A DNA stretch of 64,000 nt from SURF-58 sp041305085 (GTDB lineage: Archaea > Nanobdellota > Nanobdellia > Woesearchaeales > UBA9642): assembly GCA_041305085.1 (NCBI GenBank), contig JBFYMA010000022.1:3814-67813 (forward strand), given 5' to 3'. The number at the start of each line of letters is the position of its first letter. Position 1 is the first letter of the stretch. Positions 8,556 through 17,376 of this stretch are shown here, piece after piece. The notes under the pieces are model-generated. The model was not told the DNA's origin and did no database searches. It saw only the letters and a program-made list of their open reading frames with translations. The position numbers and the translations under genes were made by a program.

Positions 8556-8573
8556 ATATGTGAATTCACATAT
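8556..8573. promoter_or_regulatory. 18-bp perfect palindrome, probable operator
   Basis: ATATGTGAATTCACATAT is a perfect 18-bp inverted repeat 20 bases upstream of the start of the decayed antitoxin gene. Ribbon-helix-helix antitoxins repress their own promoters by binding such sites, so this is likely the old autoregulatory operator. It also lies 8 bases past the helicase stop codon. Confidence 0.45.
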
Positions 8574-8580
8574 ATGAAGT

Positions 8581-10470
8581 TTATGATTTTTTAGAATCTT
8601 CAAAGAACTCGCCAATCCATTTCTCGTACATCAGAGTAATCTTGATGTCCCAATCTCCTGGAAAGCAGCGCTTGTAGTTGGGCCAGGCGTATCTTTCATC
8701 CAAAAAAATGATTACTCCCCTGTCCTTGTTGCTCCTGATGCACCTTCCTGCGCTCTGGATGGTTTTTGTAAAAGCAGGAAACAGATAGCCGTAATCCCAT
8801 CCTTTGCCAAACTTGTCATCATAATACTTTATGAGTGCTTCTGCTTCCAAGTCTGGCTTTTGCAGCGGAAGGCCAACCACTATGACTCCTTTTACTTCAT
8901 CTCCAGGCAGGTCTATTCCTTCGCCAAAACTTCCGCTCACAACTGCCAGCAGCACACTTCCTATTTTTTTGTAGCCCTTAAATTTTTCCAGAATCTCATT
9001 TCTTTCCTCTTTTGTGAGTCCTGAAACCTCGTCAAAAAGAGTTTTGTCGTTCTTTAAATATTGCCTTACCTGGTCTTTTAGATAATAGCTTGGAAAAAAC
9101 ACCAGCACATTTCCAGGAATCTTTTCAACAACCTTGTCCACTTCTTCAGCAATTAATTGATACTGCTGCTGGCTTCTGGACTGGTATTTTGTGCTTGTTT
9201 TGGGAATAATGATGTTCAGCCTGTTTTCTTTTGGAAAAGGGCTCTTGAAAGTCTTTTCAGAGGCATTCTCTATTCCCAGAAGCTCTTTATACATTGTTGT
9301 GGGTGTAAGGGTTCCTGACATAAGGATAGAGCAGTATGCCTCGTTTAGGGGCTGCCTTGTCACAACACTGGGATCAAGGCACCTGTAGCTTAGCACAATG
9401 TTTTTCTCCTTTACAGAAAGGATCCTTGTAAATCCCTCTTCTTTTAGCTTCCACCTTTCCAGAAACCTGGCAATGCTTCCAATATAGGAGTATTTCTGGT
9501 CTTCTCTAATATTATCTCCTATTATTCCCAGCTCTTCAACCATTTCATCATAATCTTTGATTTTTGAGATTTTTTCAGTGAACTCCTCCATTGATATGTA
9601 TTTTTCATCAAACTTTGACAGGCTTTTTTTGCTGGCTGAAAAATCATTAAGGCTTTGCTCTTTGAATCCTTTTGCATAATTAACCAGTACCCCTGCAATC
9701 TCTTTCAGCCAGCCAGCAATCTCATCAGGCGCATATTTTCTGGCTTCTTTTATTGCTCTTTCAAGGATTACAGTTGAAAGGTATTCTGAGGCTAGGTCTT
9801 TTACCCTGTTGGGAAGGTTGTGGGCTTCATCCACAATTAATATGCACTGGCTGAGCTCTTTTTCAATCCTTTTTAAAAAGGAATTCCTTATTGAATTGTT
9901 GAAAACATAGTAATAATCTGTAACTATGAGCTTAGAGTTCTTGGCAGCCTGCATACTGACCTCATAAGGGCACAAATTGCACTTTTGGCACTCATCAATT
10001 ATTTCCTGGCTGTCCTTTACCTTGTTTTTTATGCTTTCAAGTACTTTTTTTGCCTCTGTGCTTAGCTTGCCTTTTTTCTTAAAATTAGTGTAGTATTCGC
10101 ACTTGTCATCATCTACCATTGCCCTGCAGTATTCTGCGAAGTCCTTGCTGTAAAGGGTTTGGGTTCCTGGCTGAAGACAGTACCATTTTTTTCCGAGAAT
10201 GCTTGTTGCGCTGAAATCCTTGCTGTACTTCTGCTGGATGAGCTTAAGGGTATCTATTGCAATCTTGTGCTGGGTGTGCCTGCTGGTTAGAAAGAGCACT
10301 GTCAGACCTTTTTCAAAAGCTGCTGCAAGAGCTGGAGATATTGCGCTGGCAGTTTTTCCCAATCCTGTTGGTGCGTGGGCTACAAGGCTTTGCCGCTGCT
10401 TTATTGCATCTTCAATCTCTTTTATCAGCTCGTCCTGTATCTCTCTGACTTTTTCGTGCGGAAAAAACAT
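8581..10470 (-). CDS. XPD/Rad3-type superfamily 2 DNA helicase
   Basis: 629 residues from the ATG in MFFPHEKVREIQDEL. Walker A is APTGLGKTASA (about residue 35), Walker B is VDEAHNLPNR. Between them lies the iron-sulfur domain with Cys residues in KKWYCLQPGTQ, FAEYC, DDDKCEY and CQKCNLCPYE, the arrangement of XPD/DinG helicases. C-terminal motifs are LMSGTLTPTTMY, LVFFPSYYLK, FGEGIDLPG and the QSAGRCIRS motif VI. The family unwinds DNA 5' to 3' in repair. A longer upstream frame (to 10590) overlaps the next gene and is rejected. Confidence 0.92.
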   Translation of the reverse strand: MFFPHEKVREIQDELIKEIEDAIKQRQSLVAHAPTGLGKTASAISPALAAAFEKGLTVLFLTSRHTQHKIAIDTLKLIQQKYSKDFSATSILGKKWYCLQPGTQTLYSKDFAEYCRAMVDDDKCEYYTNFKKKGKLSTEAKKVLESIKNKVKDSQEIIDECQKCNLCPYEVSMQAAKNSKLIVTDYYYVFNNSIRNSFLKRIEKELSQCILIVDEAHNLPNRVKDLASEYLSTVILERAIKEARKYAPDEIAGWLKEIAGVLVNYAKGFKEQSLNDFSASKKSLSKFDEKYISMEEFTEKISKIKDYDEMVEELGIIGDNIREDQKYSYIGSIARFLERWKLKEEGFTRILSVKEKNIVLSYRCLDPSVVTRQPLNEAYCSILMSGTLTPTTMYKELLGIENASEKTFKSPFPKENRLNIIIPKTSTKYQSRSQQQYQLIAEEVDKVVEKIPGNVLVFFPSYYLKDQVRQYLKNDKTLFDEVSGLTKEERNEILEKFKGYKKIGSVLLAVVSGSFGEGIDLPGDEVKGVIVVGLPLQKPDLEAEALIKYYDDKFGKGWDYGYLFPAFTKTIQSAGRCIRSNKDRGVIIFLDERYAWPNYKRCFPGDWDIKITLMYEKWIGEFFEDSKKS

Positions 10471-10522
10471 GATAAAAAGAAAAAAGGGATTGATTATAAA
10501 GTTTAGCAATCTATGATTGCGC

Positions 10523-11914
10523 TTACCTTGCCATTGCTGTGTTAAGCCCTGCACTGTTTTGCATATACAGGCTGTCTGCTGCATTGGCATTTTCAGGGTC
10601 TGGCTTCATATAAACGCTCATTGTCAGCTGGTCGTCGACCCTTAACAGGATATTATGGTATTCAAACTCTTCAGCTATGCTTTGCTTATTTTTCTCGTAA
10701 TACTTGTTAAAGAATTTGCCTTTTTTTCTAAGGACTTCATTTATTGGGTCTTCATTCACATTCATTCTTTTTCCTGAAGCTTCATATTGTGCAGTCTCCT
10801 TTGAGAGCTGTTTTCTTATATCTTTCATTGAAAGCCCCTGGTCGTAGAGCTCTTCAGCCCTGTCAGCAAAAGACTTGTTTTTTTCTTCTCCAAACATGAA
10901 TGCAGTGTAGAGCATTTTTTTGTTGGCTCTTACTGTGTCAGGGTTTTGAGTTGATTTTCCTGTGTATTTCTCTCCTGCTTCAAAGCCCTTTTTATATAGT
11001 TTATAAACATCGCCTGTTGCTATTTCTAGCTTTGGAGCAATTTTCCAAGCAGGAGTGTTCTCTTTTTGTAGCTCAAAAGCCCTGCTTACAAGCGTGTCAA
11101 GGCTTTTAGAACATATAGGTGTTATTGGCTCTGGGCCTGCTGCAATGGTAGCTATTCCTTCAGTGTCTGTGAATTTTTGGTTTGGCTGCGCAAGCTTTGA
11201 GTGATCATTTGATTTGTATTCCTGCGGGAAATCAGGCTGTACTTTTTTTGGCGCCTCTGCTGTCTGAAAGTCCTTTTCTATTTTAGTCCTTATAGACTCT
11301 TCTTCTCCCGAGGAGTTTATAAGGCCTATCCTTGCGTAGTTGCTTGCAAGGATTTCCTGTTCTGTGAATGGTATGACAAACAGGCCTTCTTTGCTTTCAG
11401 CGCCAACTCTTTTTTCGTTTATTATGGCAAAATAGTTGCTTCCAGGAACAACAAACCCTTTGTTTTGGGTGTTATACAATGAGGTGTGGATGCTTTTGCC
11501 TGTTCTTATGGTTCCTGCAATTTCAAGAATGTCTGATCTAAGTGAATTGTGGGCAGGAATTTCTGTTATTGGCTTTGCTATACTGATTGGAGATTCTGTT
11601 ATGGCTGCACTGTAGGCTGGCCTCTCTGCCATGCACCATGCATATTTTTCAAAGCTTTTTTCTTTTCTGTGTGTGCTTGATGTTGGTATGTCTGTTTCCT
11701 GCTCTGCCTGGCTTGTTGTTCCTATGCTTGAAGGCAGCAGATACAATAGTCCAAAAAACAAAAGAATTTCAGTTGTTCTTTTTATTCTTTGCAATGGGCT
11801 GCGAGGTATTGTTATGCCTTGCTCAGTCATGGATTTTTCAAGAGAAAACCTGTTTCCACTGAATCTTTCATATGCATCCCTTAATTCTCCCTTTATAAGT
11901 TCTTTCCAGCCCAT
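10523..11914 (-). CDS. Membrane-anchored protein with HTH-like segments
   Basis: 463 residues. After a basic cytoplasmic stretch (about 45 residues, GWKELIKGELRDAYERF) there is one hydrophobic helix, TEILLFFGLLYLLPSS, then a long polar region. Two segments resemble small helix-turn-helix units: LVSRAFELQKENTPAWKIAP with LEIATGDVYKLYKKGFEAG, and ADRAEELYDQGLSMKDIRKQ. The remainder is low in recognisable domains. Function unknown; it could be a single-pass signalling or surface protein. It shares strand and close spacing (52 bp) with the helicase gene downstream. Confidence 0.75.
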   Translation of the reverse strand: MGWKELIKGELRDAYERFSGNRFSLEKSMTEQGITIPRSPLQRIKRTTEILLFFGLLYLLPSSIGTTSQAEQETDIPTSSTHRKEKSFEKYAWCMAERPAYSAAITESPISIAKPITEIPAHNSLRSDILEIAGTIRTGKSIHTSLYNTQNKGFVVPGSNYFAIINEKRVGAESKEGLFVIPFTEQEILASNYARIGLINSSGEEESIRTKIEKDFQTAEAPKKVQPDFPQEYKSNDHSKLAQPNQKFTDTEGIATIAAGPEPITPICSKSLDTLVSRAFELQKENTPAWKIAPKLEIATGDVYKLYKKGFEAGEKYTGKSTQNPDTVRANKKMLYTAFMFGEEKNKSFADRAEELYDQGLSMKDIRKQLSKETAQYEASGKRMNVNEDPINEVLRKKGKFFNKYYEKNKQSIAEEFEYHNILLRVDDQLTMSVYMKPDPENANAADSLYMQNSAGLNTAMAR

Positions 11915-12010
11915 AGAAAAGAGCTAATTTAACTGTATTTATAACTTTTTCTATTTTTTACTACTTAGTAGTTACTTTTGGCGGGTTGCAACGTTCTATT
12001 CTATTTGTCC

Positions 12011-12670
12011 TCACTTTTTAGGCAGTTTTTCTTTTAGTTTTCTGAGCCTGTCCAAAAGCTTGCCTGCACTGGGCACGGATTTGTTCAGTGCTTTTTCAAT
12101 CTCCAAGCTGTAATCTTTCAGATAAACATTCACATTTTTCAAAGGATTTCCATAGCTGTCAAAATATACACAGGTATTTAATTGAACAATCTCCTTTTTT
12201 TCAGGAACCTCATCAGGATAACCAACAGTTATAAGTGCATGAAGGTTTACATTGCTTGGTACCTGCAGTATGTCTTTTACTCTCCCATCCTCAAAGCCTC
12301 CAACCCAGCATGTTCCAAGTTCGAGAGCTGTTGCTGTAAGCAAGAGGTTTTCTATGGCAGCAGCAACACTCTGTATAGAGTAAAGCTGACTCCCCCTTTT
12401 TCCGTAAAATGTTTCCTGCTTTTCGCAGAGAGAGCATACAGCTATAATAACAGGAGCTTTTGCAACCCAGTACTGCTGGAAAGAATAATGGGAAATCTTC
12501 TGGATTTTTTCTGGCTCATTCACTATTATGAACTTCCAGTTCTGGATATGGCCTGCGCTCGGTGCAAAGCATGCAGACTCAAGAATAAGGCCAATCTTTT
12601 CAAATTCTACAGGCTTTTGCAGGTATTTCCTGCAACTCCTCCTCTTTTGGACAGCAGTAAAAACATCCAT
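12011..12670 (-). CDS. Nitroreductase-family FMN oxidoreductase
   Basis: 219 residues from the ATG in MDVFTAVQKRRSCRKYLQKP. The RRSCRKY motif near the N-terminus binds the FMN phosphate; FAPSAGHIQNWKFIIV is the second FMN-contact block; AAIENLLLTATALELGTCWV with GGF is the conserved C-terminal helix and loop. The family reduces nitro compounds, quinones or flavins with NAD(P)H, normally as a dimer. After the core (about residue 165) there is a charged 45-residue tail (EKALNKSVPSAGKLLDRL). An upstream extension of 27 residues is rejected because the family starts with the FMN motif. Confidence 0.88.
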   Translation of the reverse strand: MDVFTAVQKRRSCRKYLQKPVEFEKIGLILESACFAPSAGHIQNWKFIIVNEPEKIQKISHYSFQQYWVAKAPVIIAVCSLCEKQETFYGKRGSQLYSIQSVAAAIENLLLTATALELGTCWVGGFEDGRVKDILQVPSNVNLHALITVGYPDEVPEKKEIVQLNTCVYFDSYGNPLKNVNVYLKDYSLEIEKALNKSVPSAGKLLDRLRKLKEKLPKK

Positions 12671-12743
12671 GAACCAGATTACGCTTGATTTATTAATAAA
12701 AGTTTTGATTTTTTTTGTTTTTGGTTTAGGCAATTGGCACTTC

Positions 12744-13247
12744 TTAGTCATTCAGCTTTTCTAGTATAATCTCAACTGTCTGCTCAATATTATTTTTTTC
12801 AGTGTTTATGACTATATCTTGAGGGTCGCTGAAGCCGTGCTTAGAATGCATTTCATCTATTAGCCCAGACCTGCTTTGCCCGTTTATTCTTACAAGATCC
12901 CTTTTTTTGGCCTCTTCAATAGAACACTCCAGATAAAAAGAAACAATTCTATAATTGTTTTTTTTCAATAAATCCCCCAGACGTTTTTCTATAGTACAAT
13001 AACGCATCTCTTGAAGCAAAATGTTTTTCTGCAAAGGAATAACTTGTTTGAGCATGTAAATAGTTACTTTGTTTGCTATTTCTTTGGCCTTTTCCCTGTC
13101 TGTCTTTTTAAGGCGTTTGAGCATTGTATCCTTGATATAAGCCTTGTCAACAAAGACATAATCTTTGAGTTTGTTATAAAGGTGAGAACAGACTGTTGAT
13201 TTGCCAGATGCCATCGGCCCATGTATTGATATTAATATAGGTTTCAT
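12744..13247 (-). CDS. AAA-family P-loop kinase
   Basis: 168 residues. MKPILISIHGPMASGKSTVC contains the Walker A loop (GPMASGKST); VFVDKAYIKDTMLKRLKK is the likely substrate region; a Walker B-like aspartate stretch is weak. RIVSFYLECSIEEAKKRDLVR resembles the lid and the adenine-binding segment of nucleotide or small-molecule kinases. The C-terminus DIVINTEKNNIEQTVEII is the usual last strand and helix (INT...) of this kinase group. Substrate unknown. It starts 14 bases after the 3' end of the RNase P RNA on the same strand, so the two may share a promoter. Confidence 0.75.
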   Translation of the reverse strand: MKPILISIHGPMASGKSTVCSHLYNKLKDYVFVDKAYIKDTMLKRLKKTDREKAKEIANKVTIYMLKQVIPLQKNILLQEMRYCTIEKRLGDLLKKNNYRIVSFYLECSIEEAKKRDLVRINGQSRSGLIDEMHSKHGFSDPQDIVINTEKNNIEQTVEIILEKLND

Positions 13248-13261
13248 TTTGAAAAAAAAGT

Positions 13262-13584
13262 GCAGAGCAGCTGTAAGCCACCTTGTGTGCCTCTCCACGG
13301 TTCATGGACAGAGGCTCTTAACATTCGACTAAGCCCTCAATTGAGGTTGCACCAGCCAGTACTCGCCGTTTCATCCATTCTCTTGGAGACGTCAAAGGGT
13401 CAACTCATGCCTGTCGCCAGGCACTTCGCCATTATCATCCCATTCCAAAAGTGGTCTCGTTTCTGAGCCGTTCACCAGGATTTCTCCTGCTCTCTTCCGA
13501 GAGTGGCGCTTTCCCCCTTTCGGGATCGGTGGGTGGACTTTCCTCAGAGCTTTTTTCAGCCCCGAAAGTTAAGCACTGCCCTGC
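13262..13584 (-). ncRNA. rnpB: RNase P RNA
   Basis: The minus-strand RNA has the universal 5' core sequence CTGAGGAAAGTCCACCC near its 5' end and the universal 3' element GGTGGCTTACAGCTGC, both diagnostic of RNase P RNA. GCAGGGCAG (13576-13584) pairs with CTGCTCTGC (13262-13270) to close helix P1, nine pairs with one G-U, which sets the ends at about 323 nt. Internal stem-loops such as CTGGCGACAGG-type hairpins fit P10-P12. It catalyses removal of tRNA 5' leaders with Rnp4 (3520-3834) and other protein subunits. Exact termini are estimated from P1. Confidence 0.93.
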
Positions 13585-13619
13585 ATAAATACGGAAAAAA
13601 TGGGTGTTTATAAAGGTTT

Positions 13620-13892
13620 TTAAGCAAAATTCATAATAATCATCAATCCTATCAAGAGAAACAGGAAAAATATTTTGAGAATAAGATTGGCTGTTTTTAT
13701 GCCGTGCTGCTTCTGCTTTATTTGATTGATATTCTTCAGGATTGTGAAAATTATCAGTGCAAGTCCAATTATCCATAAAATAAGAGAAACAACTGTTGAT
13801 GAGCTGTACACAAACAATCCTATAAACCCGACAAGAAATCCTGTCCAGAAAATCAATGCATTCCACAGCCCTGAAACATGAAACTCATCCAT
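13620..13892 (-). CDS. Small membrane protein, three helices
   Basis: 90 residues with three predicted membrane helices: about 12-30 (LIFWTGFLVGFIGLFVY), 33-50 (VVSLILWIIGLALIIF) and 68-87 (LILKIFFLFLLIGLMI). A polar loop with KNINQIKQKQHG lies between helices two and three. No family recognised. It lies just upstream of RNase P RNA on the same strand, 35 bp away, and downstream of yjbQ. Confidence 0.65.
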   Translation of the reverse strand: MDEFHVSGLWNALIFWTGFLVGFIGLFVYSSSTVVSLILWIIGLALIIFTILKNINQIKQKQHGIKTANLILKIFFLFLLIGLMIIMNFA

Positions 13893-13953
13893 GCATGTTT
13901 TAACTTTGTTAAGCTTATAAAGTTTTTTGGAATTATAAGAATATCCAGGCTTT

Positions 13954-14343
13954 TTAACTCAAAATCTCAACATTAACTTTCCTGTTCCTTGGCCCGTCAA
14001 ACTCGCAAAAAAATATGCCCTGCCAGGTTCCCAAAACCAGCTTTCCATATTTTACAGAAATTGTTTGTGAGCTTCCCATCAGTGAAGCCTTGATGTGGCT
14101 GTGGCTGTTGCCCTCTGCATGATAATAGTCGTCTTCCACAGGAATCAGCCTGTTCAATGTTTTGAGAATGTCCTTTTTGACATCAGGATCTGCGTTTTCG
14201 TTGATTGTTACTCCTGCCGTGGTGTGGGGCACAAAAACATGGCACAATCCATCTTTAATTCCAGAATCATCTACTGCTTTTTGAACTTTTTCAGTTATGT
14301 CAATTAATTCCTGGCCTTTGAAAGTTTCAATTTTTATTTGCAT
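13954..14343 (-). CDS. YjbQ-family protein (UPF0047)
   Basis: 129 residues, the full length of the family. Diagnostic motifs are CHVFVPHTTAGVTINENADP, the histidine/aspartate cluster AEGNSHSHIKASLMGSS, and the C-terminal GTWQGIFFCEFDGPRNRK. The family is a trimeric beta-protein with conserved His residues; some members have weak thiamine-phosphate synthase activity, but the physiological role is unsettled. The ATG at 14343 gives the normal start. Confidence 0.93.
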   Translation of the reverse strand: MQIKIETFKGQELIDITEKVQKAVDDSGIKDGLCHVFVPHTTAGVTINENADPDVKKDILKTLNRLIPVEDDYYHAEGNSHSHIKASLMGSSQTISVKYGKLVLGTWQGIFFCEFDGPRNRKVNVEILS

Positions 14344-14433
14344 GCATTGTGGTAATGAAATATTATTTATATTGTTTGTCTAATAATAGTTCATAACAAA
14401 AACTTTTTTAAACATAAGGTTTTCATTTCAATT

Positions 14434-15600
14434 ATGCACCTGCCAAACTATTATGAGGGATGTACTGTGAACCTTATGAGTTCTTTGGGAAAAGTTATTG
14501 GCTCAAAGCTAAAAACAGGCTACAACCCGTTAAAGGATCTAAGCATAAAATATCTGAAAAAATACAAAAATGTTGTTCTTATAGTTCTGGACGGCTTGGG
14601 TTATGAGTTCTTAATAAAGCAAAAAAGCAGCTTTTTGAAAAACCACTTGGAGAAAAAACTCTGTTCTGTTTTTCCTCCAACAACCGCGGCTGCAGCAACA
14701 GTTTTTTTGACAGGACTGCCTGCACAACAGCACGGCCTTACAGGATGGTATGTTTTTTTAAAGGAAATAGGTATTTTAACAACAATACTTCGTTTTGTGC
14801 CAAGGATTAGTGGCTTCAAACTATCTGATGCAGGTGTAAACCCTAAAAAAATATTCCTGGGAAAGTCTCTATACTCTAAAACAAAAGTTCCCTGTCATGT
14901 TCTCTATGATGATATTGTTATCGACTCGGATTTTACAATCGCTCATTCAGGAAATGCTAAAAGAAGCTCTTATAAAGCAGAATCAGTTAATTCATTTTTT
15001 AAAAAACTAAAACAGCTAATTAAATCTAACAATAAAAAGAAATTTATTTCTGCATACTGGCCCGGATTTGACGCAGTATCTCACGGTTATGGAATAAACA
15101 GCAAAAAAACAAAGAGCCATTTTTTGGATTTGGATAAAAGGTTTTCCAAACTGGCAGACTCATTAAAAGGAACAGATACAATAATTTTAATAACAGCAGA
15201 CCATGGTCTGATAGATTGCCCTAAATCAAAACAAATAGATACAAAAAATCACCCTGCGTTTGAAGAATGCCTCTCAATGCCCTTGTCCGGAGAGCCAAGG
15301 CTTGCCTATTGCTATGTGAAAGCTTCAAAAGCAAAAGATTTTGAAAAATATGTGAAAAAAAGACTTGGCCATGCGTGCTGGATTTACAGGAGTGAAGCAT
15401 TGTTAAACAATCATTTTTTTGGTTTATTTGAGCCTCATCCAAAGCTTAAAGACAGGATCGGAGATTATGTTCTTATAATGAAAGAGAATTATGTTATTTT
15501 GGATGGTTTGCTAGGAAAAAAACCTGACTTTCCTATAGGCAACCACGGTGGAGTTTCAAAAGATGAGCTGTACGTTCCTCTTATAGTTTTGAAATGCTGA
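14434..15600 (+). CDS. Alkaline-phosphatase superfamily phosphodiesterase
   Basis: 388 residues of the type I phosphodiesterase/nucleotide pyrophosphatase group. Metal and catalytic residues are placed as expected: VVLIVLDGLGYEFL (first Asp), FPPTTAAAATVFLTGLPAQ (the Thr nucleophile and the conserved TGLP), HGLTGWYVFLKEIG, YWPGFDAVSHGYG (Asp and His), ILITADHGLIDCP (Asp-His) and GNHGGVSKDELYVPLI (last metal His). There is no signal peptide, so it is probably cytoplasmic. The substrate is not clear; relatives cleave nucleotides, sugar phosphates or phosphonates. It is a single gene with a TTTTTTAAAC promoter-like sequence about 30 bp upstream. Confidence 0.85.
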   Translation: MHLPNYYEGCTVNLMSSLGKVIGSKLKTGYNPLKDLSIKYLKKYKNVVLIVLDGLGYEFLIKQKSSFLKNHLEKKLCSVFPPTTAAAATVFLTGLPAQQHGLTGWYVFLKEIGILTTILRFVPRISGFKLSDAGVNPKKIFLGKSLYSKTKVPCHVLYDDIVIDSDFTIAHSGNAKRSSYKAESVNSFFKKLKQLIKSNNKKKFISAYWPGFDAVSHGYGINSKKTKSHFLDLDKRFSKLADSLKGTDTIILITADHGLIDCPKSKQIDTKNHPAFEECLSMPLSGEPRLAYCYVKASKAKDFEKYVKKRLGHACWIYRSEALLNNHFFGLFEPHPKLKDRIGDYVLIMKENYVILDGLLGKKPDFPIGNHGGVSKDELYVPLIVLKC

Positions 15601-15675
15601 ATTTTTCTTCTTCATAGCTTCAACCCAGCCTAAACCCTTAAATAACTATTTAAACAAACATTAATTATTCACACT

Positions 15676-16284
15676 ATGTCAAACGAAGAATCATTCATGC
15701 TGGTTTCGCTTGAAGAAAATAAAGCCAAGAAGCTTGCCCAGGTTATAAGCAATGATACGAGCAGGAAAATTCTTGACCTGCTGGCAAAAAAGGACTCAAC
15801 AGAGACAGAGATAAGCAAAGAATTAGGCATTCCTATCTCTACAGTCCACTACAACCTAAAGGCTTTGATAGACTCCAATCTTGTGATAGTGGAGGAATAC
15901 CATTACAGTGCCAAGGGCAAAGAGGTCAACCACTACAAACTGGCAAACAAGCTTATAATTATAAGTCCAAAGGAAAACACAGGGTTGAGAGAGGTCCTTA
16001 AAAAATTTCTTCCAATAACAATAATAACAGCGGCCGCAACTGCAATAATTTACTTTATCCAAAGAATCCTTTCAGGGCAGGATTTTGCTTCAAGGATTCA
16101 GGCTCCAATGATGTCAAAGGCTGCAGACGATGCAATGCTCATGACTGAAAGCACTATGGCAGAAACAGTCACCCATGCAACTGCAACAAGCCAGTTTCCT
16201 TTTGCGCTGTGGTTTTTATTCGGAGCACTTTTTGTGATAATTCTTTACCTGATTTTTGAGATTATTGCAAAAAAGAGGAAATAA
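15676..16284 (+). CDS. Membrane-anchored ArsR-type HTH regulator
   Basis: 202 residues. Residues 20-95 form a winged helix-turn-helix: NDTSRKILDLLAKKDSTETE, ISKELGIPISTVHYNLKAL, and the wing ALIDSNLVIVEEYHYSAKGK. Two C-terminal membrane helices follow, about 113-132 (LPITIITAAATAIIYFI) and 175-195 (FALWFLFGALFVIILYLIF). Membrane-bound HTH proteins often sense envelope stress or a ligand. It lies just before an ABC-2 exporter operon on the same strand, so regulation of that exporter is a reasonable inference. Confidence 0.85.
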   Translation: MSNEESFMLVSLEENKAKKLAQVISNDTSRKILDLLAKKDSTETEISKELGIPISTVHYNLKALIDSNLVIVEEYHYSAKGKEVNHYKLANKLIIISPKENTGLREVLKKFLPITIITAAATAIIYFIQRILSGQDFASRIQAPMMSKAADDAMLMTESTMAETVTHATATSQFPFALWFLFGALFVIILYLIFEIIAKKRK

Positions 16285-16371
16285 TGCATATTGTAACCCT
16301 TTTGAAGTAGTTCTTTTATCTTCTATAAAAATCAATATCTTTAAAAACTAATCCAGCCTAGCTTGTTTTGT

Positions 16372-17376
16372 ATGGTTCACACTGTTTTCAAGATTGCAAA
16401 CCTCACAAAAGTTTTTGGAAGGCATGTTGTCCTTAATGATATAAGCCTGGAAATTAATGCTGGAGAGATTTTTGGCATAATCGGAGCCAGTGGCTCTGGA
16501 AAAACAACATTTTTGAATACAATAATAGGGTTTTTAAGGCCTGAGATAGGTGATGTATTGTTCAGGGAGGAGCACCTTTTGGAGTTTAAGGAAGAGGATG
16601 CGTTTGTTTCTGTTTACAGAAAGCCAGCAGACCTTAAAAGGATCATAGGGTTTGCCAGCCAAAGCCCGTCTTATTATGAAGAGCTTACAGTAAGAGAAAA
16701 CCTTGAGTACTTTGGGTCATTGCACAACCTCTCAAACGATGCCCTGACAACCAACATGAAGACTCTTCTTTCACTTATGGAGATAGAGGAATACAAGGAC
16801 ATGCTGGCAAAGAACCTTTCAGGGGGAATGGGCAGGAGGCTGGATATTGCTTGTGCACTTATCCATGACCCAAAAGTCCTTATTCTGGACGAGCCAACGT
16901 CAGACCTTGACCCTGTGCTCAGGAACCATATATGGAAGCTTATCCAAAAGATAAACAAAAAAGGGACATCTGTAATTCTTTCAAGCCACCACTTGAGGGA
17001 AATAGAGCTTTTGTGCAACAGGGTGGCCATACTTCAGAATGGAAAAATAATTGATGTAGGCACAACAGACGAGATCAAGTCCAAGTTCTCCAAAAATGAG
17101 GAAATACATATTGAAAGCTTTCCAGGAAACTATGAAGAGCTTTCAAAAATTTCTGATCCGAACATTGCAAATGTTGAGAACAAGAAAAATGAGTTGGTTA
17201 TATATACGCAAAAGCCAGCCAAAGTTCTCAAACTGGTTCTTAACAGGATGGACAATCTGAAAGAAAAGATAATAGAGATAAAGGTCAACAAGCCAAGCCT
17301 GGATGACGTGTTTTTCTCGCTCACAGCAAAAAAAGAAGCCCATGAAGAGGAAAAACGAGGCAGCAGCAAAAAATGA
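16372..17376 (+). CDS. ABC transporter ATP-binding subunit
   Basis: 335 residues. Walker A is GASGSGKTT, the Q-loop is GFASQSPSYYEELT, the signature is LSGGMGRRLDIACAL, Walker B is VLILDEPTSDLDP, and the switch His is in LSSHHLREIE. After the ATPase domain (about residue 235) there is a C-terminal extension (EIHIESFPGNYEELSK) typical of ABC-2 type drug or polymer exporters. It supplies energy to the permease encoded next, with which it overlaps by four bases (ATGA). The ATG at 16372 is chosen over a TTG three codons upstream. Confidence 0.93.
   Translation: MVHTVFKIANLTKVFGRHVVLNDISLEINAGEIFGIIGASGSGKTTFLNTIIGFLRPEIGDVLFREEHLLEFKEEDAFVSVYRKPADLKRIIGFASQSPSYYEELTVRENLEYFGSLHNLSNDALTTNMKTLLSLMEIEEYKDMLAKNLSGGMGRRLDIACALIHDPKVLILDEPTSDLDPVLRNHIWKLIQKINKKGTSVILSSHHLREIELLCNRVAILQNGKIIDVGTTDEIKSKFSKNEEIHIESFPGNYEELSKISDPNIANVENKKNELVIYTQKPAKVLKLVLNRMDNLKEKIIEIKVNKPSLDDVFFSLTAKKEAHEEEKRGSSKK

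Noticed and set aside
11958..11973. ACTACTTAGTAGT-like palindrome upstream of the membrane protein gene at 11914, considered as a TrmB-type operator.
   Set aside because: Short AT-rich palindromes of this size are expected by chance; no regulator nearby is linked to it.
13435..13866. A 143-codon minus-strand frame.
   Set aside because: It reads through the RNase P RNA and the small membrane protein gene in another frame; not coding.
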